Positions 25,603 to 33,322 of a stretch of 64,000 nucleotides of DNA are shown piece by piece. Numbering within the stretch: the stretch's first letter is position 1; every line of letters starts with the position of its first letter. This DNA comes from Natronorubrum halophilum. Lineage in GTDB: Archaea > Halobacteriota > Halobacteria > Halobacteriales > Natrialbaceae. The stretch lies in the NCBI RefSeq assembly GCF_003670115.1, contig NZ_QQTY01000001.1, forward strand, positions 1,178,001 through 1,242,000, in the 5' to 3' direction. Under the pieces are notes generated by a model. That model had not been told where the DNA came from. It searched no databases and saw nothing but the letters and a program-made list of their open reading frames with translations. A program made the translations under genes and the position numbers.

Positions 25603-26880
25603 ATGTATGCATGCGCGTCCTTCACCCGATCCGTCATGTCGGATCAGTATGGACAGTGCGGGGGAGGGGAGCGGCGTCGATCTGTTTGGGGTGCCCGAAC
25701 GGTGATTGAGAGTCCTCGGCTCGACCTGTTGCTCGTCAGATACGGTCGCCGGATCGTGATTGTCCTGGTCGTTGTCGGTATACTCGCGCTCGTCGCGACG
25801 GGATGGGTGGTCGCGAATCCGTCGACGTCGACGACCACGCAGTACGGCCAAGAACGCATCTCGAGCGAGGTCGGGACGAGCGCCGACGTCGTCCAGGATG
25901 GGGCGCTCTGGAACGAGGGCGATCGACTCGAGAACAGCAGGGTGTACATGCTGAACGCCTCGCCCGAGCTAACCGTCGAGCCGGAGACGACGCTGGTAAA
26001 CCAGACCGACGGAACGCCGATCGACGACGGCAGCGTAACCCACGAGCTAACAGTTCGTTTCGAGGCGACTCGAGACGGGGAGTCGTTCTGGAACGAGACT
26101 CACACCGTGGTGGATGACTCGCCGTCCGTCGAGAACGGCGTCGCGACGTCGGAGGCGACCATCGACGTCGAATCCTACCGTGAGCGACAGCGGCAACTGG
26201 AACGCGAGCTATCGGGGGTCGGTGACGTCGCCACCAAACTGGAGTTTCGCGTCGAGTACGACACCGGGACGAACCGGGGGACGAAAGAGGAGTCGTCGAC
26301 GTTTCACGTAACCGACGACGCCTACTGGCTGTCCGAACCGCCCTCGGTGACGGATACGCCGACACACCGGACGGGAACGCAGCGGACGACCGAGCCACAG
26401 AGCCTCGCGACTATCGCCGGTCTCTCGCTTCTCGGGACGCTCTCGCTCGTCAGTGCCGCGTTCGTCGCTCGTCGCTCGCCGGTCGACGAAGCGGCCGCCC
26501 GGCGTGCGGTCCACGAACAGCGGTACGCCGAGTGGATCTCGCAGGGCTCGATCCCGATGTGGATCGGCGACTATCACGTCTCGCTCGACACCTTAGAGGA
26601 CGTCGTCGACGTCGCAATCGATACGAACGAACGCGTCGTTCACGACCAGCAACGCGGCCTGTTCGCCGTCGTCAACGATGGCGTCGTCTACTACTACAGC
26701 GACCGCGGCCTCTGGGAAGAGACCGCCTGGCCGGAGATGACCCTTCAGGAACGGCCGGCCGTCGGCGGCGGCGAGCCCGAACTCACGCCGGACGAGATGG
26801 ATCTTCAGGGCGACGCGGAGTTCGGAAGCCCCGACGAGAGAGGATTCGACGACGACGAGGACGTCTGGAAGAAACTGTAA
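25603..26880 (+). CDS. DUF5305 membrane protein of the surface locus
   Basis: This is a 425-residue protein with a first membrane helix, RRIVIVLVVVGILALVATGW (about 49-70). An external region (about 71-265) contains MLNASPELTVEPETTLVNQT and FWNETHTVVDDSPSVENGVA. A second helix lies at about 267-289 and an acidic cytosolic domain ends the protein. This matches DUF5305, a family usually found beside SipW-type peptidases in haloarchaea. The ATG at 25603 is used because a TATA element lies just upstream, but the in-frame ATG at 25636 is possible. It follows the peptidase by 60 nt and has its own promoter palindrome. Its molecular role is unknown; assembly or anchoring of fibres is a guess. Confidence 0.78.
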   Translation: MYACASFTRSVMSDQYGQCGGGERRRSVWGARTVIESPRLDLLLVRYGRRIVIVLVVVGILALVATGWVVANPSTSTTTQYGQERISSEVGTSADVVQDGALWNEGDRLENSRVYMLNASPELTVEPETTLVNQTDGTPIDDGSVTHELTVRFEATRDGESFWNETHTVVDDSPSVENGVATSEATIDVESYRERQRQLERELSGVGDVATKLEFRVEYDTGTNRGTKEESSTFHVTDDAYWLSEPPSVTDTPTHRTGTQRTTEPQSLATIAGLSLLGTLSLVSAAFVARRSPVDEAAARRAVHEQRYAEWISQGSIPMWIGDYHVSLDTLEDVVDVAIDTNERVVHDQQRGLFAVVNDGVVYYYSDRGLWEETAWPEMTLQERPAVGGGEPELTPDEMDLQGDAEFGSPDERGFDDDEDVWKKL

Positions 26881-26961
26881 CCGACACTCGCTCCGCACGG
26901 GATGATCTCGGGTACAGAGTCGCACCCGACCGCCGATTCTCGCAGGGTGAATCCTCGCTTC

Positions 26962-26992
26962 CGTGACCAAAATAGGTATGACGCAGGTCACG
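26962..26992 (+). promoter_or_regulatory. Inverted repeat before the acyl-CoA synthetase gene
   Basis: CGTGACC and GGTCACG are perfect 7-bp arms separated by 17 bp, ending 15 bp before the start codon at 27007. This is a plausible two-half-site operator. Confidence 0.4.
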
Positions 26993-27006
26993 AAAGAACA
27001 TGACGT

Positions 27007-28662
27007 ATGGAGACACCGCTCATCGTCACCGACTTTCTCGAGCAGGCGCGGACACACTACGGCGGCGAAGAGGCCATCGTCGGCGCGGACGGTGACCGAT
27101 TCACCTACGCGGAGTTCGGCGAGCGCGCTGACCGATTTTCGGCCGCGCTTCAGGAACGAGGGATCGAGAAGGGCGATCGGGTCGCCGTGCTCGATCCGAA
27201 CACGCACTACCACCTCGAGGCGGCGTACGGAGCGATGCAGATCGGGGCGGTTTTTACGCCGTTGAACTACCGGCTGACGCCTGACGATTACGAGTACATC
27301 CTGTCCGATGCGGGCGTCGACGCGATCTACGCGGATTACGAGTACGCCGACAAGATCGAGGCGATCCGCGACGAGATTCCGACGGAGACGTTCGTGACGA
27401 ACGACCTCGAGCGCGTCGAGGGCGGTGGGGCCGACGAAGCCGGACGATCCTCGTCGTCGTCCGCCGGAGCGTGGGAAGATTTCGACGCGCTGCTCTCGTC
27501 GGCCGGTACCGAATTTGACCGACCCGAGATGAGCGAAGACGAGATCATCACGATCAACTACACCTCGGGGACGACGGGCGATCCGAAGGGCGTCTGCCGG
27601 ACGCACCGAACCGAGAGCATCCACGCCTATCTAATGTCGATCTACCACGAGATCAGCGACGACGACGTCTACCTCTGGACGCTCCCGATGTTCCACGTCA
27701 ACGGCTGGGGACACATCTACGCGGTGACCGGAATGGGCGCGACCCACGTCTGTACGCGCGGCGTCAATCCCGACGAGGTCGTCGAGGCGGTCACGACGGA
27801 AGACGTGTCGTTCCTCTGTGCCGCGCCGGCCGTTCTCAATCAGTTGATCGACTACTACGAGGCGCAGGGCGAACCCGAGATGATGGGCGCGAACAGAGTT
27901 CGGGCGACGACCGCCGGCAGCGCGCCGCCGGAGGCGACCATCCGCGCCGTCGAAGAGGAGTTCGGCTGGTACCTGAAACACCTCTACGGCGCGACCGAGA
28001 CGGGGCCACTGATCACCATCTCCGACGCCAAACGGCTCATGACCGACGAAAACCGCTTCGAACTCAAGAAGCGACAGGGGATGGGGATCCTCGGCACCGA
28101 CGTTCGGGTCGTCGACGAAGACGGTGCGGACGTCCCTCGAGACGACGCGACGCTCGGCGAAGTCGTCGTCCGCGGCAACCAGGTGATGGACCGCTACTGG
28201 GACAAACCGGAGGCCACGGAGGAGGCGTTCAACGACCGCGTCGAGGGGTACTATCACACCGGCGACCTCGCGACGATGGACGAGAACGGGATGATCGCCA
28301 TTCGCGATCGCAAGAAGGACATTATCATCTCCGGCGGCGAGAACATCTCGAGCATCGAACTCGAGGACACTCTGTTCGATCACGACGCGGTCGCGGACGT
28401 GGCGATCATTCCAGCCCCGAGCGAGCAGTGGGGCGAGACGCCGAAAGCGTTCGTGGTGCCGACCAACGGCGATCCGGAGAACCCGCCAGTTGCGGCCGAC
28501 GAGTTGACCGATTTCACTCGCGAGCGACTGGCGAGTTACAAGGTCGTCCACCGGATCGAGTACGTCGAGGAGTTACCGAAAACGGCGACCGGCAAGACCC
28601 AAAAGTACGAACTCCGTCAGGAGGAGTGGGACGACGAGGACCGACTGATTGGCGAAGGATAA
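27007..28662 (+). CDS. AMP-forming acyl-CoA synthetase
   Basis: This 551-residue ANL-superfamily enzyme has the AMP/phosphate loop INYTSGTTGDPKGVCRTH (about 183-200), LYGATETGPL, the hinge region TGDLATMDENGMIAIRDRKK, SGGENISSIELE and the catalytic lysine in LPKTATGKTQ. It activates a carboxylic acid with ATP to an acyl-adenylate and then to the CoA thioester. It resembles the medium- or long-chain fatty-acyl/AlkK-like branch rather than acetyl-CoA synthetase. A Ser/Gly-rich insertion at about 138-155 is a lineage-specific linker. The gene appears to be transcribed alone, with an inverted repeat over its upstream region. Confidence 0.9.
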   Translation: METPLIVTDFLEQARTHYGGEEAIVGADGDRFTYAEFGERADRFSAALQERGIEKGDRVAVLDPNTHYHLEAAYGAMQIGAVFTPLNYRLTPDDYEYILSDAGVDAIYADYEYADKIEAIRDEIPTETFVTNDLERVEGGGADEAGRSSSSSAGAWEDFDALLSSAGTEFDRPEMSEDEIITINYTSGTTGDPKGVCRTHRTESIHAYLMSIYHEISDDDVYLWTLPMFHVNGWGHIYAVTGMGATHVCTRGVNPDEVVEAVTTEDVSFLCAAPAVLNQLIDYYEAQGEPEMMGANRVRATTAGSAPPEATIRAVEEEFGWYLKHLYGATETGPLITISDAKRLMTDENRFELKKRQGMGILGTDVRVVDEDGADVPRDDATLGEVVVRGNQVMDRYWDKPEATEEAFNDRVEGYYHTGDLATMDENGMIAIRDRKKDIIISGGENISSIELEDTLFDHDAVADVAIIPAPSEQWGETPKAFVVPTNGDPENPPVAADELTDFTRERLASYKVVHRIEYVEELPKTATGKTQKYELRQEEWDDEDRLIGEG

Positions 28663-28854
28663 CGGACTAACCGTTCCGAATCGGGGCTATCGATCAACGG
28701 ATTATCAATTCCTGACTAGCCAGTCAACTATCGATATTGGGCCGTAAGCGGCGTCTCGGACCACTTTACCAACTCAAGTTCGTTGTAATTATTTATGATG
28801 GTTCCTCCTCGTAAGGCTCAACTTTTATGCTGCTGGGACCTTTCGATTCGTAAT

Positions 28855-29148
28855 ATGGCAGAGACTGACGGGGAGGACATCGAAGACTTGCCACCGAGCG
28901 CCAAACTCGTCTTCAAGGTTCTCGAGTACGATGGGCCGTTGACCCAGAAGCAGATCGTCGAGGAATCGATGTTATCTGCCCGGACCGTCCGGTACGCACT
29001 CGAGCGGCTAGAGGAGATCGGAATCGTCGACGAGGATATCTACTTTGCGGACGCTCGACAGAGCCTCTATCGGATCGAAGACCCCGTCGCGGCCGATGGT
29101 AACGGTGTCGAAGAGTCCCCGAAAAAGGACGCCTGCTGTGCGGAATAA
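28855..29148 (+). CDS. MarR-like winged-helix regulator
   Basis: This 97-residue protein is mostly one winged helix: LPPSAKLVFKVLEYDGPLTQ, KQIVEESMLSARTVRYALER and LEEIGIVDEDIYFADARQ. The last residues, DACCAE, include a Cys pair that is recurrent in this haloarchaeal group and could sense metal or redox state; that is inference. The ATG at 28855 is chosen because AACTTTTATGC at about 28820-28830 lies about 29 nt upstream. An in-frame ATG at 28795 would add a non-conserved tail. The target genes are unknown. Confidence 0.8.
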   Translation: MAETDGEDIEDLPPSAKLVFKVLEYDGPLTQKQIVEESMLSARTVRYALERLEEIGIVDEDIYFADARQSLYRIEDPVAADGNGVEESPKKDACCAE

Positions 29149-29197
29149 CCTGCGAGCAAACGGCAGGGTTATTTTGACGCGGTAACGGTCCCCTTGC

Positions 29198-29611
29198 ATG
29201 GACAAGGAGATGCTCCCGCGATGGGGGTGGCTGCTGGTCGGTCTGTTCGCGATGGCGGTCACCGCCAATCTGCTCAATTTCTTCGTACTCGGACCGGCCG
29301 GGCTCCCCGGAGAGTACGAGGTGATCACGATCATCACCTCGATGGCCCCCGTATTGATCTACCTCGGCGTCTGGTACGACGAAGAGCGCCAGCAGTACTG
29401 GGATCGGTCGCGAGAGCACATCGTCGGTGATCTAGTGTTCATCGTGGTAGGGGCCGCGATCGGGTCGTCGATCGCACTCGTTAGCGTCATCGACTTCGGC
29501 CTGCCGCGGATCATTCAGGACGTCGGCGCGATGGCCGCAGGCTTCATGTTGGCGTGGGGACTGTTCTGGTGGCGCAACCCGGAGCTGTACCAGCGAGAGG
29601 CCGATCTCTGA
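29198..29611 (+). CDS. Four-helix membrane protein, unknown function
   Basis: This 137-residue protein has four hydrophobic segments: GWLLVGLFAMAVTANLLNFF, VITIITSMAPVLIYLGVW, LVFIVVGAAIGSSIALVSVI and GAMAAGFMLAWGLFWW. Charged residues in the central loop (DEERQQYWDRSREH) suggest a cytosolic loop. A TATA-like GGTTATTTTG at 29167-29176 sits about 26 nt before the ATG. I do not recognise the family. It follows the MarR-like regulator by 49 nt and could be controlled by it. Confidence 0.65.
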   Translation: MDKEMLPRWGWLLVGLFAMAVTANLLNFFVLGPAGLPGEYEVITIITSMAPVLIYLGVWYDEERQQYWDRSREHIVGDLVFIVVGAAIGSSIALVSVIDFGLPRIIQDVGAMAAGFMLAWGLFWWRNPELYQREADL

Positions 29612-29742
29612 CCGGGAGTAGGTCGATTCGGTCTCTTGAGGAATCCAGCCGAGCATCGGGCTCTCGTCGCACGCTGTTGTGCTCCTCGAGCGACCGAGAC
29701 GCCGTCGGCAATCGATGGATCGGCGGTGCTTTCGGCTTCCGT

Positions 29743-30642
29743 TCAGTCGGATCCGTCACCGCGTCCGGCGACGCCGGGTGTTGGCGGGGTCGCTCGTTTA
29801 TGCTGGGTTTCGGCGCACAGCCACGCGATGGACCGTGCCGTCTCGCGGTCGATGTCGAGCGCATCCGCAGCGTCGCCGATCGGCTCGTCTTCGTCGACGA
29901 GTCGCTGTAACAGCGGATCGAGGACGTCGTAGGGAGCCCCGAGTTCGTCGGCGTCGGTCTGGTCGGCCCAGAACCCCGCCGTCGGCTCCTTGCTGACGAT
30001 TCGCCGCGGTACGCCGATCCGTTTCGCGAGCGCGCGCACCTCCGTCTTGTAGAGATCGCCGATCGGGTACGTATCAGCCGCGCCGTCACCGTACTTGGTG
30101 AAGTAGCCGAGCAACCACTCGGAGCGGTTCGCAGTCCCGAGGACGAGTCGCTGCTGGCGATTCGCCGCGTAGTACGCACAGACCATCCGCAACCGCGCGG
30201 TTACGTTCCCGATCGCGTGGTTTCGCTCGTGCGGGCGGTCGCGTTCGTCTCCCGCCGAGCGAGACTCGAGTTCGGTTCCAACCGTTTCTTTGAACGCCTC
30301 GAGGAGCGGTCGGAGCTGAATCTCTTCGAACTCGATTCCGAGCCCCTCCGCGATCGTTCGAGCCTCGCTCACACCGGTGTGTTCGGCTTTGTGGCAGGGA
30401 AGTCCGAGACCGAGCACTCGATCGCTTCCCAGCGCTTCGACGGCCAGCGCCGCCGTAACGGTGGAGTCGATCCCGCCGCTCATCGCGACGACGACGCCCT
30501 CGGCACCCGCGTCAGCGACGGTCGTCCGAATATCATCGGTGATCCGTGAGCGGACCGACTCGAGTCCCGGTCGGTCCGTGATGAACGAGCCGTTCGTGTG
30601 GCTGGTTTCCGAATAGACAACTGTCTTCCTATCTGCGGCCAT
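29743..30642 (-). CDS. nadE: NAD+ synthase, NH3-dependent
   Basis: This 299-residue protein has the PP-loop motif VVAMSGGIDSTV at residues 52-63, then IGNVTARLRMVCAYYAANRQ and LVLGTANRSEWLLGYFTKYG. It also has GDGAADTYPIGDLYKTEVR and IVSKEPTAGFWADQTDADEL. It makes NAD+ from deamido-NAD+, ATP and ammonia in the cytosol; no glutaminase domain is fused, so ammonia is the nitrogen donor. The ATG at 30642 matches the family length. An in-frame ATG at 30669 is an alternative, as the TATA element at about 30688-30695 is 23 nt before it. Confidence 0.92.
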   Translation of the reverse strand: MAADRKTVVYSETSHTNGSFITDRPGLESVRSRITDDIRTTVADAGAEGVVVAMSGGIDSTVTAALAVEALGSDRVLGLGLPCHKAEHTGVSEARTIAEGLGIEFEEIQLRPLLEAFKETVGTELESRSAGDERDRPHERNHAIGNVTARLRMVCAYYAANRQQRLVLGTANRSEWLLGYFTKYGDGAADTYPIGDLYKTEVRALAKRIGVPRRIVSKEPTAGFWADQTDADELGAPYDVLDPLLQRLVDEDEPIGDAADALDIDRETARSIAWLCAETQHKRATPPTPGVAGRGDGSD

Positions 30643-30862
30643 AGTGGTCAAACACCATCTGTTGTACATTGTGGTGAAACATTCGTATCGTATAAATGCT
30701 TACTCCTTAAACAGCTAGTAGTTCCAGATTGGGTAACGGTGACACGGTTGCCACCACCGTTCTCTGGGTTCCCCTCGAGCGGTTCCGACGGTTCATTCAT
30801 CGAAGGATACAATTATATTCGAACAGTTTGATGGCGAACTACGGTCAGATTTCACTGCTGTC

Positions 30863-31918
30863 ATGTCCGCTCCCGACACATCCCAGACCCTCCGGCTCCG
30901 AATGCTCGTCGCGCTCGGATTGATCGTCTGCCTCCCGTTCGCGTTCGTTTACACGTTCGTCTTCCTCGCGAACACCATCGGCATCGCCCTCCTCGAGTGG
31001 GCCAACGAGCGGCCGTACCACGGCGAATTCTACGTCGATCCCCTCGTCCTGACAGTCGTCGTCCTCGGCGGGCTCGTCGTGCAGTACTACTTCGGCCCGC
31101 GAACGGTCCTCGGATCAGTCGGGGCTCGCGCCGTCGACGCGAGCGAGTACCCCGAGCTACACGCCACGGTGACCCGACTATCGACACAGGTCGACGTCGC
31201 GAAACCGGACGTCGCCATAGTCAGGAGTGGGGTCCCCAACGCCTTCGCCGTCGCCGGCGGCGGGACCGGGCGCATCGTCGTGACGAGCGAACTGCTCGAG
31301 ACGCTTGAGGACGAGGAACTCGAGGCAGTCGTCGCCCACGAGCTCGCCCACCTGAAGAATCGGGATGCGAACCTGATGACCGTCGCGTGGCTGTTACCGA
31401 CGCTCACGTACTACCTCGCGACCGCCGCGTTCTACGTGCTCTATGGGCTCTATCGACTGTTCGGTTCCGGATTCGGCGGCGGCTCGAGCCGTGGCGAGAA
31501 CGACGGCCGCGGTCTCGTGGTCGCGATCGTCGTCATCGTCGTCTGTGCCGTCGTGACGCTGACGGTCTCGGCGATGTTCTGGGCCGCAAGCGTGCTGTTC
31601 TATCGGGTCCTCTCGAGGCAGCGCGAGTACGCCGCCGATCGGGCCGCCACGGCGATCACGGGCTCGCCCGCGGCCCTCGCCGGTGCGCTCGAGAAGATCG
31701 ACGAATCGATGCCTGACGTCCCGGACGCGGACCTCCGGAAGCTCGACGGCGGCGCGGAGGCGCTGTATCTCGCGCCGCTCGAGTCCCGCGCGTTCGGGTC
31801 GAAGGAACTCGTCAGTACGGACATCTTCCCGGATACGCATCCACCGACGCAAGAACGGATCGAACGGCTACGCGATCTGGCCGCCGAAACCGGGACCGTG
31901 ACCGAGACGAGACGATGA
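30863..31918 (+). CDS. htpX: M48 family membrane metalloprotease (HtpX-like)
   Basis: This 351-residue protein has an N-terminal hairpin of two membrane helices (about 14-40 and 61-77). H159-E160-L-A-H163 binds zinc in EAVVAHELAHLKNRD, with a further helix pair around 177-245. The third-ligand region is LSRQREYAADRAATAITG, and the C-terminal motif is DTHPPTQERIERL. HtpX-type proteases degrade misfolded membrane proteins, with the active site facing the cytosol. Glycine- and serine-rich residues between the helices are a local expansion. Its stop overlaps the start of the next gene by 4 nt (ATGA), so the two are coupled. Confidence 0.9.
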   Translation: MSAPDTSQTLRLRMLVALGLIVCLPFAFVYTFVFLANTIGIALLEWANERPYHGEFYVDPLVLTVVVLGGLVVQYYFGPRTVLGSVGARAVDASEYPELHATVTRLSTQVDVAKPDVAIVRSGVPNAFAVAGGGTGRIVVTSELLETLEDEELEAVVAHELAHLKNRDANLMTVAWLLPTLTYYLATAAFYVLYGLYRLFGSGFGGGSSRGENDGRGLVVAIVVIVVCAVVTLTVSAMFWAASVLFYRVLSRQREYAADRAATAITGSPAALAGALEKIDESMPDVPDADLRKLDGGAEALYLAPLESRAFGSKELVSTDIFPDTHPPTQERIERLRDLAAETGTVTETRR

Positions 31919-33114
31919 CGGATGATCGACTCACCCGCCGCCGACTGCTCGCGGCGACCGGACCCGGACTCGCGGCCGTAGTCGCCGGCTGTGGCTACCA
32001 GCCCGGCAGCGGCGAGATCGACTGGCACGAAGAGCGCACCACGTCCACCGGCCTGTCTCGCTCGAACGACGAAATCTGGCTCGGCGACGGTCGAACGCTG
32101 TTCCACGTCCGAAATCGGAGCGGCACGTCAATCGAACACGATGGCGACTTCGGCTTTGCCAGCGTCGACGACGCCCGTGTCACCGCGTACGACTCGAGCG
32201 GACAGGTCGTCTGGGGCCTGAGCGCCGAGACCCAGTACGCGGGCGACCCCGCAGTCGCCCACGGGGCGGCGTACCTCTCGCTCGAGAACGGGCACGTAAC
32301 AGCGCTCGAGAAGCCGACTGGCGACGACGACCCGGAGCCGCGGTGGACGACCGACTGGGGCGGACCCGCCCTGTCGTTGCGCGCCGGTTCCGAACTGGTC
32401 GTCGGCGTCCACGACGATGGGCTTGTCTGCTTCGACGCGGACGACGGCGAGGAACGGTTCACGCTCGAGCGCGAGGCGGTCGGTGCGGACGAACTCATCG
32501 ATGCAGGGGTCGCCGACGGGTGGGTGTGGTTGACGACGGCCGGTGGACCGAGCGCAGATGGGAACGTCGCCGAATTTACGCTACAAAGCATCACCGGCGA
32601 CGGCAGCGTTCGATCGATGACCGCGCTCCAGGGATCACCGGACTGGCTGGAGACGAGCGGGACGAACGCGGTGGTCGGCGTCGACGGGACCGTCAGCGCC
32701 AGAACGCCGGCCGGTGATCGTCGGTTTTCGCTCGCACTCGAGGCCGGGACCGGGAACGGAACACCGATACTCGTCGACGAATCCGCTCGGCTCTACCACG
32801 ACTCGAGGGGGGCGCTCGAGGCGATAAACATCGCCGACGGCGAGGTCGCGTGGCGGCGGAACGACTATTCGTTTCGAGGAACGCCGGTCGCCGACGCCGA
32901 TGGAATCTACGGGCAGGGGTCGGGACCCGACATGAACGAGTGCGGGCTGGTCGCCGTGACGGGTGCCGGCGATCCGTGGTGGGGCGTCTCGTCGCTTGCG
33001 GCACTGGACTGCTCGGGCGACCTGTACCTCGTCGACGACCGACTCGTCGTGGTCACTGACGATGGCATGTACGGGTTCCGAGCGGAGCCGGGACGGCGAT
33101 GGACGGTCCTCTAA
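31915..33114 (+). CDS. Tat lipoprotein with PQQ-like beta-propeller
   Basis: This 399-residue protein has a twin-arginine signal with lipobox, TRRRLLAATGPGLAAVVAGC, with C26 as the lipid-bearing cysteine. The rest is made of repeated beta-propeller blades with SSGQVVWGL, AYLSLENGHVTALEKPTG, VCFDADDGEERF, GTVSARTPAGDRRF and ALEAINIADGEVAWRRND, as in PQQ-binding-like (BamB-like) repeats. No PQQ or calcium site of a real quinoprotein dehydrogenase is apparent, so it is more likely a binding or scaffold protein outside the membrane. It overlaps htpX by 4 nt, which suggests a membrane quality-control partnership. Confidence 0.8.
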   Translation: MTDDRLTRRRLLAATGPGLAAVVAGCGYQPGSGEIDWHEERTTSTGLSRSNDEIWLGDGRTLFHVRNRSGTSIEHDGDFGFASVDDARVTAYDSSGQVVWGLSAETQYAGDPAVAHGAAYLSLENGHVTALEKPTGDDDPEPRWTTDWGGPALSLRAGSELVVGVHDDGLVCFDADDGEERFTLEREAVGADELIDAGVADGWVWLTTAGGPSADGNVAEFTLQSITGDGSVRSMTALQGSPDWLETSGTNAVVGVDGTVSARTPAGDRRFSLALEAGTGNGTPILVDESARLYHDSRGALEAINIADGEVAWRRNDYSFRGTPVADADGIYGQGSGPDMNECGLVAVTGAGDPWWGVSSLAALDCSGDLYLVDDRLVVVTDDGMYGFRAEPGRRWTVL

Positions 33115-33191
33115 CCGAGGGCCACAAGAGCCGCTCACTCCCGTTCGCTCCGGTTGCACCGCTCGCATTTCGAGGCGGCGAAGCCAGCCCA

Positions 33192-33240
33192 CTCACGCGA
33201 TAGTCGCCTACGACGGCACGACCGTTACCGGGTCCTTCGC
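33192..33240 (-). repeat. Duplicate of the 3' end of the PINc ATPase gene
   Basis: This segment matches 33307-33355 nearly base for base at an offset of 115. On the minus strand it encodes KDPVTVVPS and a stop, the exact C-terminus of the neighbouring gene, now detached from it. It marks a partial tandem duplication. Confidence 0.75.
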
Positions 33241-33260
33241 GATGGACCTTTTTCCGCTCG

Positions 33261-33276
33261 GGTCGCTAAAGCGACC
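33261..33276 (-). terminator. Hairpin between the true and duplicated gene ends
   Basis: GGTCGC-TAAA-GCGACC forms a 6-bp stem. On the minus strand it is preceded by TTTTT runs and followed by AAAAAGG. It is a possible 3'-end structure of the PINc ATPase mRNA. Confidence 0.35.
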
Positions 33277-33322
33277 ACTCGCGCAAAAATCTCCACCAAA
33301 AAGCCGCTCACGCGATAGCCAC

